64,000 bases of DNA, from positions 7,138 through 71,137 of the forward strand of contig CALRKB020000023.1 in assembly GCA_943367755.1 (NCBI GenBank), read 5' to 3'. A program made the translations under genes and the position numbers. Position 1 is the first letter of the stretch. Each line of letters starts with the position of its first letter. The notes below the pieces were generated by a model. It worked only from the letters and a program-made list of their open reading frames with translations, made no database searches and was not told the origin of the DNA. Shown piece by piece: positions 9,177 through 16,543 of this stretch. The DNA comes from PCC-6802 sp943367755 (GTDB lineage: Bacteria; Cyanobacteriota; Cyanobacteriia; Pseudanabaenales; Pseudanabaenaceae).

Positions 9177-9275
9177 TTAACTTTTGCTGATATTCAGGTT
9201 CAGGTAAACTACAGATATCTCGACAATTTCATTATTGTGTCTTATTTTTACCAAAAAAGCTACATAATATTCGAT
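9117..9275. repeat. Diverged repeat unit, copy 1 (contains Pho-box-like site)
   Basis: About 150 bp here aligns with 49585-49740. Shared landmarks in order are a GCATTTAACTTTT block, AAACTACAG, an ATCTC..CAATTTCATTATTGTGTCT block and an AAAAAAGCTA..TAAT block. The copies differ by point changes and a roughly 14-bp gap. Both lie upstream of plus-strand genes, this one ahead of the DUF202 gene at 9340. Confidence 0.6.
9165..9194 (+). promoter_or_regulatory. Pho-box-like site (degenerate)
   Basis: Three octamers spaced by 3 bp read TTTTACTT, TTTAACTT and CTGATATT. The cyanobacterial Pho box recognised by the PhoB/SphR regulator is a tandem array of YTTAAYYW octamers with 3-bp spacers. Here the second octamer fits fully, the first has one mismatch and the third is poor. 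It lies about 145 bp before the DUF202 gene, which may therefore be phosphate-regulated. It is supported by the better match in the homologous copy at 49620-49649. Confidence 0.4.
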
Positions 9276-9339
9276 AGGGATAATAAGAGCGAATAATTAC
9301 CAGTAGTAGAACACTAGAAATTAAAACCCAGTAAATGAT

Positions 9340-9756
9340 ATGCAACCATTCTCCGAACCTTCTGAAAAGCCGCCCTATAATCTTAACAACGAACTGGCAA
9401 AAGAACGTACTCGTGCGGCTGCCGATCGCACCTTGATGGCGTGGATTCGCACCTCTCTCTCCCTGATTGGCTTTGGTTTTGGTATTCCCACTATTGTCAG
9501 AACAATTGAATCAACTCGTGTTGGCGAACATATCGATCCGCACCGCTTTTCTACCATCGTGGGATTGTCCTTCATCAGCGTGGGGATTTTTGGCATGGCC
9601 GCTGCATTAAAAGAACACCACCGCATGTTGAAGCGGCTTCAGAAAGATCGCTATAACTACGAAAGTTCAAACACGGCTGAAATTGTCGGAGTATCTCTAC
9701 TTTTAATCGGTGCGATCAGTTTTCTTGGAGTTATGCTCAGGGCAATCTATCTCTAA
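9340..9756 (+). CDS. DUF202 (YidH-like) membrane protein
   Basis: This 138-residue protein carries the DUF202 signature early: LAKERTRAAADRTLMAWIRTSLSLIGFGFG (about residues 19-48). Three hydrophobic segments follow the usual pattern (about 34-52, 70-88, 112-135). Small YidH-type membrane proteins are widespread and uncharacterised. The next gene (DUF1622) starts 45 bp downstream on the same strand and also encodes a small membrane protein, so they probably form an operon. A Pho-box-like element lies upstream. Confidence 0.85.
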   Translation: MQPFSEPSEKPPYNLNNELAKERTRAAADRTLMAWIRTSLSLIGFGFGIPTIVRTIESTRVGEHIDPHRFSTIVGLSFISVGIFGMAAALKEHHRMLKRLQKDRYNYESSNTAEIVGVSLLLIGAISFLGVMLRAIYL

Positions 9757-9801
9757 ATCGCCACTGTCCGAACAACTTTTACTTTCTAAATTAAACTAAC
9801 G

Positions 9802-10194
9802 ATGGAATTCCTCGAAAAGAGCCTTTCCGCATTAGCAGGGTTTCTCAAACTGATTCTCGAAGGAACTTCAATTCTGTGCATTTTACTGGGACTGCTCCAG
9901 GCTTTGCAACAAATGTTGGTGTCAACCCGGCGATCGCACAAGCTAGCATCTTCTATTACTTTTACTGACTTTCGCATCAGGTTTGGGGCATGGCTGCTAT
10001 TAGCCCTGGAATTTCAGTTGGCTGCCGATATCGTCAACACGACTGTTGCTCCATCGTTTGAGGCGCTTGGGAAATTGGGGGCGATCGCCGTTGTTCGCAC
10101 CTTCCTCAATTACTTTTTAAATAGAGAACTAACAGAAACCCTGGAAAGCAAGAAACGACTAAATGCAGAACCTGATGTTGGCGATCGCGAATAA
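9802..10194 (+). CDS. DUF1622 membrane protein
   Basis: This 130-residue protein has the DUF1622 arrangement: a first hydrophobic segment (about 8-32), a cytoplasmic basic loop, then RFGAWLLLALEFQLAADIVNTTVAPSFEALGKLGAIAVVRTFLNYFLNREL with two further membrane segments. The function is unknown. It follows the DUF202 gene closely and is probably co-transcribed with it. It contains a HIP1 site in frame, like most genes here, so there is no sign of recent transfer. Confidence 0.82.
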   Translation: MEFLEKSLSALAGFLKLILEGTSILCILLGLLQALQQMLVSTRRSHKLASSITFTDFRIRFGAWLLLALEFQLAADIVNTTVAPSFEALGKLGAIAVVRTFLNYFLNRELTETLESKKRLNAEPDVGDRE

Positions 10195-10394
10195 GAAATC
10201 ACAACTGATGTGGGAACTGATGGACTTAACGCTGGCGATCGCGATTCTGTAACTTTTTATTGCAGGGGATTTTGCCGCTCACAAATTCCTCATACATTTC
10301 ATGTCATAATCACTTGGGGGGCAATGTCAAAGTTTGATACTACCCACGTAAGCATAAGAAATACTAGTTAACCAATTACATTGGAGATATATCC

Positions 10395-11897
10395 ATGACG
10401 AACGGTCAGCCAAACATTCTGATTATCTGGGGGGATGACATCGGTCAGTCTAACCTCAGTTGTTATTCCCACGGCTTGATGGGCTATAAAACCCCTAACA
10501 TCGATCGCATCGCCAAAGAAGGGATACTGTTTACGGATTACTACGGCGAGCAGAGCTGTACGGCTGGGCGATCGGCTTTTATCATGGGTCAATGTGTCTT
10601 CCGTACTGGCTTGAGTAAGGTGGGGATGCCTGGGGCTACCTTGGGGATGCGCGATGAAGATCCCACCATTGCCGAGTTGCTGAAGCCGTTGGGATATGCC
10701 ACTGGCCAATTTGGCAAGAATCACCTGGGCGATAAAGACGAAATGCTGCCCACCAAACATGGGTTTGACGAGTTTTTTGGCAATCTCTATCACTTGAATG
10801 CAGAAGAAGAACCAGAACTAAGAGACTATCCTCCCGCCGCCGACTTTCCTAACTTCAGAAAAAATTTCGGTCCCCGTGGTGTTCTCCATTGTCATGCCAA
10901 TCCAGACGGAACTCAAACGATTGTTGACACTGGTGCGCTGACGAAAAAGCGGATGGAAACCATTGATGATGAAGTTCTTTTCAAAGCCAAGGATTTCATC
11001 GATCGCCAAGTGAAAGCAGGTGTACCCTTCTTTGCTTGGGTCAACGCAACCCACATGCATTTCCGTACCCATCCTAAGCCTGAAAGTATCGGCCAGTCTG
11101 GTCGCTGGCAGTCGGAATACCACGACGTGATGATCGATCACGACAAGTTCGTGGGCGAGTTGCTAGATTATCTGGATGCCCTCGGCATTACCGACAACAC
11201 GATCGTGCAGTACTCAACCGATAACGGTCCCCACAGAAACTCTTGGCCAGATGCTGGCATGACTCCATTTCGGAGTGAAAAGAATACGAACTGGGAGGGA
11301 GCCTTCCGCATACCTGCTCTGTTGCGCTGGCCCGGAGTAATTGCACCAGGTAGCATCTGTAATGAAATTGTCAGTCACCTGGATATGTTGCCGACTATAG
11401 TAGCGGCGGCGGGCGATCCTGACATTAAAGAAAAACTGCTCAAGGGTCACCAAGCAGGCAATAAGACGTTCAAGGTGCATCTTGACGGCTACAACCTAGT
11501 GCCGTACCTGAAGGGTGAGGTGAAGAAAAGCCCACGTGTTGAGTTCTTTTACTTCAGCGACGATGGCGACCTGATGGCGTTGCGCTATGACAACTGGAAG
11601 ACAGTTTTCATGGAACAGCGAGAAAAAGGCACTTGTCAAATCTGGGCAGAACCCTTTGTCGTACTGCGGGTGCCGAAGTTGTTTAACCTGCGTACCGATC
11701 CCTACGAGTATGCCGATATCACCTCAAATACCTACTGGGATTGGATGTTCGACCACATTCCTTTAGTGCTGGGAGCTCAGCCTTTAGTGGCTGAATTCTT
11801 ATCCACCTTCCTAGAGTTTCCCCCTCGCCAGAAGGCGGCAAGCTTCACGGTTGACCAGGTGATGGAGAAGATCATGGCGGGTATTAGTAGCCATTAG
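10395..11897 (+). CDS. Type I sulfatase with Cys-Thr-Ala-Gly-Arg active site
   Basis: This 500-residue sulfatase hydrolyses a sulfate ester using a formylglycine residue and a divalent metal. Metal-binding Asp14-Asp15 sit in IIWGDDIGQ, the modified cysteine is C55 in C-T-A-G-R, a conserved lysine-histidine pair is in FGKNHLGD, and a second metal site is in YSTDNGPH. Canonical sulfatases have C-x-P-x-R; the Ala variant is accepted by anaerobic sulfatase-maturating enzymes, one of which is encoded at 35155. No signal peptide is visible, so it is probably cytoplasmic. It lacks the C-terminal sandwich domain found in the other three sulfatases here. GGAG lies nine bases before the ATG. The substrate is unknown. 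Confidence 0.9.
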   Translation: MTNGQPNILIIWGDDIGQSNLSCYSHGLMGYKTPNIDRIAKEGILFTDYYGEQSCTAGRSAFIMGQCVFRTGLSKVGMPGATLGMRDEDPTIAELLKPLGYATGQFGKNHLGDKDEMLPTKHGFDEFFGNLYHLNAEEEPELRDYPPAADFPNFRKNFGPRGVLHCHANPDGTQTIVDTGALTKKRMETIDDEVLFKAKDFIDRQVKAGVPFFAWVNATHMHFRTHPKPESIGQSGRWQSEYHDVMIDHDKFVGELLDYLDALGITDNTIVQYSTDNGPHRNSWPDAGMTPFRSEKNTNWEGAFRIPALLRWPGVIAPGSICNEIVSHLDMLPTIVAAAGDPDIKEKLLKGHQAGNKTFKVHLDGYNLVPYLKGEVKKSPRVEFFYFSDDGDLMALRYDNWKTVFMEQREKGTCQIWAEPFVVLRVPKLFNLRTDPYEYADITSNTYWDWMFDHIPLVLGAQPLVAEFLSTFLEFPPRQKAASFTVDQVMEKIMAGISSH

Positions 11898-11924
11898 AGG
11901 TTGCCAAGTCTTTTTAACTATAGG

Positions 11925-11958
11925 GAAAGGTATCTGCTATCACTGGTAGATACCTTTC
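11925..11958 (+). terminator. Hairpin after sulfatase gene
   Basis: A perfect 11-bp stem (GAAAGGTATCT with AGATACCTTTC, 12-base loop) begins 28 bp after the sulfatase stop. It is followed by a pyrimidine stretch rather than a clean T-run. A second hairpin with a T-run follows at 11964. Together they probably end sulfatase transcription. Confidence 0.55.
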
Positions 11959-11962
11959 TCTC

Positions 11963-11982
11963 TAACTGAAGACCAGTTTTTT
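11963..11982 (+). terminator. AACTG/CAGTT terminator hairpin, direct-repeat copy 1
   Basis: AACTG and CAGTT form a short stem with a 5-base loop, followed by six T residues, as in an intrinsic terminator. The 20-mer TCTAACTGAAGACCAGTTTT beginning at 11961-11962 recurs exactly at about 14099, on the other side of the 5'-nucleotidase gene. Confidence 0.5.
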
Positions 11983-12020
11983 GACACTCCCCGCACTGAA
12001 GTGACGGGGATTCCTGATTC
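11981..12020. mobile_element. IS200/IS605-like end remnant
   Basis: The sequence TTGACACTCCCCG, a small inner hairpin (CAC/GTG), then CGGGGATTCCTGATTC resembles the subterminal hairpin ends of IS200/IS605-family (TnpB-carrying) elements common in cyanobacteria. TCCCCG and CGGGGA form the stem. No tnpA or tnpB frame is present nearby, so this would be an isolated end or a derived miniature element. The identification rests on remembered consensus only. Confidence 0.4.
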
Positions 12021-12049
12021 AGCGAGATAAATTTCTCGGATAAACCCTC

Positions 12050-13960
12050 ATGACAACCATCGCAAATTTTACCCGCCGTAAATTTCTCAGGAGAACCCTC
12101 ATGACAACCGCCGCTATTGCTTCGCTCGATGCCTTGAAAGCCGTCGCCGCAACTCCAGGTAAACGGGTATTCACCATCCTGCATACCAACGACATGCACT
12201 CTAACTTGATCGGCTTATCACCCTTCACCGACTACACGCCAATGAGTCTGAATGATGATGCCACCAGAGGCGGCTATTCGCGACTGGGAACGTTGATTGC
12301 CCAGAGGAAAAAAGAACTCGGTCAATTGGGGGCAGTACTGGTGCTGGATGCGGGTGACTTTAGCATGGGTACGGCTGTGGCAGCGGCAACGAGGGAACTT
12401 GGGGCAGAACTGCAACTAATGTCGCGAATGGGTTACGATGCGACGACTTTTGGCAATCATGAGTTCGATCTGGGACCCGATGGTTTGGGTAGCGCGATCG
12501 CCAAAGCTGCGGAAGCTGGATTTGTCCCCGCTGTGATAGTTTCTAACACTAATCTCAGTGCCGATGAACCTCGATTAGCTACGCTCAAGCAGTTAGCATC
12601 GGAAAACATTCTGCGTCCCTATCAGGTGATTGAGCGCGGTGGGTTACGCTTCGGCATTATCGGCATAATTGGCTACGACGCTTTTAAGTATGCCACCGAT
12701 CCAGGGGGTGTCACCTTCGATGACCCGATCGCCACTGCTCAAAAGACTGCCGAACTATTACGCGATCGCGAAAAGGTAGATGTGGTGATTGTGCTGAGTC
12801 ATGGGGGTGCGATCAAAGCTAAAGATGGGAATTCTTATGTTGGCGAAGATGTCAACTTGCTAAAGGCAGTTCCTAGTATTGACATTGTGATTGGCGGACA
12901 TACCCACACCGCCCTCACCAAACCGCTGCTAGTAGACGGTAGACCTGCGGTGCAAACGGGCAAATATGGAGAAAATCTCGGCGAGTTGGTGATTAGTCTG
13001 GAAGGTGGGAAAGTCAAGGTCGAGTCCTATCGTTTAATTCCCGTAGATGACACGGTGATGGGCGATCGCACCATCCAGCAAGAAGTCGATCTCTTCCTGA
13101 AGGAATCCAGCCAAATTGTATTTGCGTCACGTGGCTACAGCGTGACACAGCCCTTGGCAGTGGTTTCCGAAGATTGGCCGATGAACTACAAAGATATTGA
13201 GTCAGGTACGCCACTGGCAAACTTGGTTACGGATGCGTTTCGCAAAGCCACGGGAGCCGATATTGCCTGCACGGGGAATGGCACGATTCGGGCTGCTTTA
13301 ATCAAGGGCAATTCAGGAATTCAAACGGTCTACGATGTGTTTTCTCTTGCTCCGTTGGGCAGCGGCATTGTCGATCCCACGGCAGGGAGTGCCATGGTGC
13401 AGGCTTACTTCACGGGACGCGAACTCAAGAATATGCTGGAGTTTTTCTTGATTGATGACCCTAACCATCCCGGTGAATATTTCCCAAGGGTATCGGGGAT
13501 GCGCTTATTCTACGATCCATCCCGTCCCAAATTTGCTCAAATCACCGCGATCGAATTGGGCGATTTAGCCAGGGGCTATAGTCCGATCGATATTTCCGAA
13601 AGTGCCTCCAGGCTATACAGTTTCACCTGTAGTCTCTATGTTGGAGTCATTATTGCAGCCCTTCCCAGACTCAGCAAAGGCGCAGTACAACTGGTTCCCA
13701 AAAAGGCAGACGGCACGCCGATCGAGACTCGGACGGATGCGGTGGTTGATCCCCGCGAATCTTCTGGACCCTACGTTATCCATGGTAGCGGCGGCTCGCT
13801 GGAAACCGACAGTGCCGTTACCAGTGCCGCTCATAAGGAAGTGAAAGAGTGGCAAGCGATTATGGATTATCTGATCAGCCTGCCCAACAAAAACAAAGAT
13901 GGCATCTCAATCCTAGAGAAGGACGATCGCACCAGAGAAGTTCGCGCGATCAAGGTCTAA
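12050..13960 (+). CDS. Tat-exported 5'-nucleotidase/metallophosphatase
   Basis: This 636-residue UshA-family enzyme removes phosphate from nucleotides or related phosphoesters outside the cytoplasm. A twin-arginine signal (TRRKFLRR, residues 8-15) is followed by a hydrophobic stretch ending AVAA. The metallophosphatase motifs are HTNDMHSN (D48, H50), DAGDFSMGT, FGNHEFDLG, VVIVLSHGG and GGHTHT. A 5'-nucleotidase C-terminal domain starts near residue 365 (PLANLVTDAFRKATGADIACTGNGTIRA). The translation-start region is tandemly duplicated with a 51-bp offset; the first ATG (12050) is chosen because only it includes the Tat motif. Bracketing by 20-bp direct repeats suggests it behaves as a unit. 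It could supply phosphate. Confidence 0.9.
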   Translation: MTTIANFTRRKFLRRTLMTTAAIASLDALKAVAATPGKRVFTILHTNDMHSNLIGLSPFTDYTPMSLNDDATRGGYSRLGTLIAQRKKELGQLGAVLVLDAGDFSMGTAVAAATRELGAELQLMSRMGYDATTFGNHEFDLGPDGLGSAIAKAAEAGFVPAVIVSNTNLSADEPRLATLKQLASENILRPYQVIERGGLRFGIIGIIGYDAFKYATDPGGVTFDDPIATAQKTAELLRDREKVDVVIVLSHGGAIKAKDGNSYVGEDVNLLKAVPSIDIVIGGHTHTALTKPLLVDGRPAVQTGKYGENLGELVISLEGGKVKVESYRLIPVDDTVMGDRTIQQEVDLFLKESSQIVFASRGYSVTQPLAVVSEDWPMNYKDIESGTPLANLVTDAFRKATGADIACTGNGTIRAALIKGNSGIQTVYDVFSLAPLGSGIVDPTAGSAMVQAYFTGRELKNMLEFFLIDDPNHPGEYFPRVSGMRLFYDPSRPKFAQITAIELGDLARGYSPIDISESASRLYSFTCSLYVGVIIAALPRLSKGAVQLVPKKADGTPIETRTDAVVDPRESSGPYVIHGSGGSLETDSAVTSAAHKEVKEWQAIMDYLISLPNKNKDGISILEKDDRTREVRAIKV

Positions 13961-14004
13961 GAGCGTGCTTGAGAAGTCAATACGCGCAAAATTTTCAGTG
14001 TTCT

Positions 14005-14074
14005 CGCCCCCTAAATCCCCCAATTCTGGGGGACTTAAATCTGGTTCCCCCCAATTCTGGGGGGCTAGGGGGGC
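14005..14074. repeat. C/G-rich palindromic repeat behind the nucleotidase gene
   Basis: Two consecutive hairpins, CCCCCAATTCTGGGGG (14017-14032) and CCCCCCAATTCTGGGGGG (14047-14064), are nested inside an outer pair CGCCCCCTA / TAGGGGGGCG. Repeats of this composition are dispersed in intergenic regions of many cyanobacteria. It starts 45 bp after the nucleotidase stop and may act as its terminator or mRNA stabiliser. Confidence 0.65.
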
Positions 14075-14098
14075 GAAAATTACAATTCTTAAATGGTT

Positions 14099-14118
14099 TC
14101 TAACTGAAGACCAGTTTT
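14099..14118 (+). repeat. Direct-repeat copy 2 of the AACTG/CAGTT hairpin
   Basis: The 20-mer TCTAACTGAAGACCAGTTTT is identical to the copy around 11962, about 2.1 kb away. Here the T-run is interrupted (TTTTAT), so terminator activity would be weaker. It lies 33 bp before the next gene and marks the right boundary of the segment carrying the nucleotidase gene. Confidence 0.55.
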
Positions 14119-14150
14119 ATAAACCGACTTGCTTAGATCTAGGAATTAGT

Positions 14151-14687
14151 ATGGCTAAAATCCTCAATTTTCTCAAGAAGGAATTCTTGGAAGTACTTCC
14201 CGCAGTAATTTTCTTCTTTATTGCCTTTCACTTGATTGCTCTTACAGAGTCCCTGATTTTGCGTGAGTATGGAGTTCCCGTTTCAACCACGGTACTGGTT
14301 ACTGTCAGCGCTCTTGTAATCGGAAAGGCGATTTTGATCGCGGATAAGCTTCCATTTATCAACCGATTTCCCAACAAACCCCTAATTTACAATATTGCTT
14401 GGAAGACGTTTATTTATCTACTGATTGCTCTATTCTTTCGGTATTTAGAGGCACTTATCCCGAGGCTATTTAAATACCAAAGTTGGAGTCTTGCCCACCA
14501 GCATCTGCAACAGGAAATAGTTTGGCCGCACTTTTGGGCGGTTCAAATTTGGCTCCTGATGCTTTTATTGGGTTACTCAATTGGGAGGGAAATCGTGAGG
14601 GCAATGGGAAAACGTAAGATATTAGAGATGTTTTTTGGAGTCCAAAAGATCGATTCGATCTCTAGAAATGAGGATTTAGGCTTTTAG
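14151..14687 (+). CDS. Conserved four-helix membrane protein
   Basis: This 178-residue protein starts MAKILNFLKKEFLEVLPAVIFFFIAFHLIALTE. The frame remains open upstream to 13965, but that part translates the palindromic repeat and is not coding. Four hydrophobic segments are seen (about 17-35, 43-63, 85-103, 132-155), with a conserved-looking LLREYG segment between the first two. I do not recognise a named function. The stop codon overlaps the GTG start of the next gene by one base, so translation of the two membrane proteins is probably coupled. Confidence 0.7.
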   Translation: MAKILNFLKKEFLEVLPAVIFFFIAFHLIALTESLILREYGVPVSTTVLVTVSALVIGKAILIADKLPFINRFPNKPLIYNIAWKTFIYLLIALFFRYLEALIPRLFKYQSWSLAHQHLQQEIVWPHFWAVQIWLLMLLLGYSIGREIVRAMGKRKILEMFFGVQKIDSISRNEDLGF

Positions 14688-15052
14688 TGACTACTTTTAT
14701 CGAACCGATTCTGATTGTGACTGGGTTGGCAACGATGGGGGCGATCGCCCGCTTCCTGCTACCCCAATTTGGACTCAAACTCTTGCTGGGGATTGAGACA
14801 ACGGAACCGAGCATCCTCTTGCTGGCAAGGCATTGGGGATTATTGCTCTTTCTGGTGGGGGCATTGCTGGTCTACAGCGCAGTTGCTCCCGCTATTCGTT
14901 TACCCGTCACGATCGTGGCGATCACGGAAAAAGTGGCGATCACTGCTCTGCTTTTGTTTGGTCTGAAGCCAAAACCTCGGCTGGCAAACCTGGCAGCATG
15001 GTTCGATGCTGGCTGCGTCGTTCTATACCTGCTAAACTTGGCTGGGCTATAA
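14687..15052 (+). CDS. Small membrane protein, coupled to upstream gene
   Basis: This 121-residue protein begins with a GTG codon that overlaps the preceding stop by one base (TAGTG). Four hydrophobic segments make up nearly the whole protein (about 5-25, 45-65, 70-92, 103-121). The central stretch reads HWGLLLFLVGALLVYSA, a pattern seen in several small DoxX-like or DUF4345-like membrane proteins, but I cannot assign a family. Its role is unknown. The coupling implies it acts with the upstream membrane protein. Confidence 0.65.
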   Translation: MTTFIEPILIVTGLATMGAIARFLLPQFGLKLLLGIETTEPSILLLARHWGLLLFLVGALLVYSAVAPAIRLPVTIVAITEKVAITALLLFGLKPKPRLANLAAWFDAGCVVLYLLNLAGL

Positions 15053-15104
15053 AGCGTGAGGGAGGCAGAAAACCCAGGCACAAGGAAAAGAGTGGCAGGA
15101 AGGG

Positions 15105-15164
15105 AGGTGGACAATCTGTGTAAACCAAAACCACGCAGGCCAAAACCATAAAAACACAATCAAC
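15105..15164 (+). repeat. Shared leader sequence, copy 1 (before DUF29 gene)
   Basis: The stretch GTGGACAATCTGTG..ACCAAAACCA..AAAACACAATCA recurs at 16478-16520 upstream of the DUF1254 gene. This copy has an internal tandem of CCAAAACCA. It ends 11 bp before the DUF29 start. It may be a regulatory leader or a remnant of local duplication. Confidence 0.5.
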
Positions 15165-15174
15165 ACTGTAGACT

Positions 15175-15615
15175 ATGCAAACCACAACCCTTTATGAACA
15201 GGACTTCTACGCCTGGACTCAGCGCCAAATAGAGCTGCTGCAAGCCCGGCAGTGGAACCAAGTGGATATTGAAAACTTGATCGAGGAGTTGGATGCGTTG
15301 GGCAAGCAACAGCGCCAAGAGTTACGCAACCGTCTGGGAGTGCTCCTGGGGCATCTCCTCAAGTGGCGCTATCAACCTGAAGGCCGATCGCGTTCCTGGA
15401 CAGGGACAATCCGAGAGCAGCGGCGGCGAATTAAAGAACATCTGGTAGATAACCCCAGTCTAAAGCCCTATCTCTCTGAAGCCATCAAGCGGGGCTATCA
15501 GGATGGTCTGGACCTGATGGAGAAAGAAACTCCCCTTAACCCCAAGCATCTGCCTCAATCATGTCCCTTCTCCGAAGCTGAGATTTTCGACGATCCGGTG
15601 GAGATGGAGGAATAG
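15175..15615 (+). CDS. DUF29 family protein
   Basis: This 146-residue soluble protein has the DUF29 pattern: LYEQDFYAWTQRQIELLQARQWNQVDIENLIEELDALGKQQRQEL, then a helical stretch with LLGHLLKWRYQPEGRSRSWTGTIREQRRRI and a C-terminal region ending acidic. DUF29 proteins are abundant in cyanobacteria, often in multiple copies, and uncharacterised. A second member is encoded at 30995. The gene lies 122 bp after the membrane-protein pair, with the shared leader immediately upstream. Confidence 0.88.
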   Translation: MQTTTLYEQDFYAWTQRQIELLQARQWNQVDIENLIEELDALGKQQRQELRNRLGVLLGHLLKWRYQPEGRSRSWTGTIREQRRRIKEHLVDNPSLKPYLSEAIKRGYQDGLDLMEKETPLNPKHLPQSCPFSEAEIFDDPVEMEE

Positions 15616-15626
15616 TCGATAAAAAC

Positions 15627-16403
15627 TTATTGCATATTTTCTAAAGTTTCTACAAGTACCTTATCGCCTAAATGAATCTTTATCAGCCCAAGTCGAGGAT
15701 ATTCTAAATCAAGAATAATATATGTGATTGCAGATATAGTCACGCAGAATACGACCATATAGAGTAACGGTCTCCTTTGATTGACGGACATACTTTGACC
15801 AACCAAAAAAGCTGAAGCCAAAGCAAGAATAAATAATAAAATGTAAACAATTATCGGTGGATGGGTACGGTTCGCTTGCAACCGTTCATTAGCAACATCA
15901 ATCACGTCATTGGTGGAGCTTAGAACTAGGGTCATGATTCCAGGGTTTTTATCTAGTAGAACAGCAGCATTCGCAATTCCCCAGATTTGAGCCTGTAATT
16001 TTAGACCTTGGCGGAAGTAAGAATCAGATAGCGGCCGATTTTCATAATTCTCAAATAGATTGATGCGGGATTGAAGATACTCTCTGTAAAGTGGGCGCAA
16101 CTTATCTCGATCGTTCTTTGGTAGTAAGTCAAGCCTGAGGTAGGCAGTACCAATGGCATTTGCCTCTTTTAAAACCAGGTTAGTTCGATTCTCATAGCGG
16201 GTTAACGTTCCCGTAAAAGTGAAAGCTAAAATTAAACCTAAAATACCAAAAATAGAACTCTCAACTGCACCAGACCCTTCGGATTTACCTTCTGGATACT
16301 TTTTTAGTCTGCGCTTACCCATCCTATAGCCAGTTTCAATGCTTCCAGCCATACCTAAGCAGAGTAATGTTGTCGATATGAGTGCTACAGCTACAAATTC
16401 CAT
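15627..16403 (-). CDS. DUF4239-like (bestrophin-like) membrane protein
   Basis: This 258-residue protein has two N-terminal membrane segments (about 3-22 and 48-68, the second SIFGILGLILAFTFTG), a long charged helical region with RYENRTNLVLKEANAIGTAYLRLDLLP, and two C-terminal membrane segments (about 182-202, 210-230). This arrangement and the EANAIGTAYLR motif fit the DUF4239 bestrophin-like family, whose activity is not established. It is convergent with the DUF29 gene, ending 12 bp from it. No partner gene is evident. Confidence 0.72.
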   Translation of the reverse strand: MEFVAVALISTTLLCLGMAGSIETGYRMGKRRLKKYPEGKSEGSGAVESSIFGILGLILAFTFTGTLTRYENRTNLVLKEANAIGTAYLRLDLLPKNDRDKLRPLYREYLQSRINLFENYENRPLSDSYFRQGLKLQAQIWGIANAAVLLDKNPGIMTLVLSSTNDVIDVANERLQANRTHPPIIVYILLFILALASAFLVGQSMSVNQRRPLLYMVVFCVTISAITYIILDLEYPRLGLIKIHLGDKVLVETLENMQ

Positions 16404-16477
16404 AATTTATCAAAATAAATGTGATACTGATTATAACTAGCTTCGGCAACTAAGATTTTGTGGCTACCGCTATAAAG

Positions 16478-16520
16478 TGGGACAATCTGTGCAGACCAAA
16501 ACCATCAAAACACAATCAGC
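16478..16520 (+). repeat. Shared leader sequence, copy 2 (before DUF1254 gene)
   Basis: GTGGGACAATCTGTG, then ACCAAAACCAT..AAAACACAATCA matches the copy at 15105-15164 except for the extra CCAAAACCA unit there. It ends about 24 bp before the DUF1254 start, a position similar to the first copy relative to its gene. Confidence 0.5.
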
Positions 16521-16543
16521 GTAAAGTTTAAAACCGAACTGCC

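Noticed and set aside
12050..12100. Start of the nucleotidase at the second ATG (12101) only
   Set aside because: That would delete the twin-arginine motif that is otherwise well formed; the upstream ATG has the same context.
13965..14150. N-terminal extension of the membrane protein at 14151
   Set aside because: It translates the C/G-rich palindromic repeat and the direct repeat; the proper start with a hydrophobic protein is at 14151.
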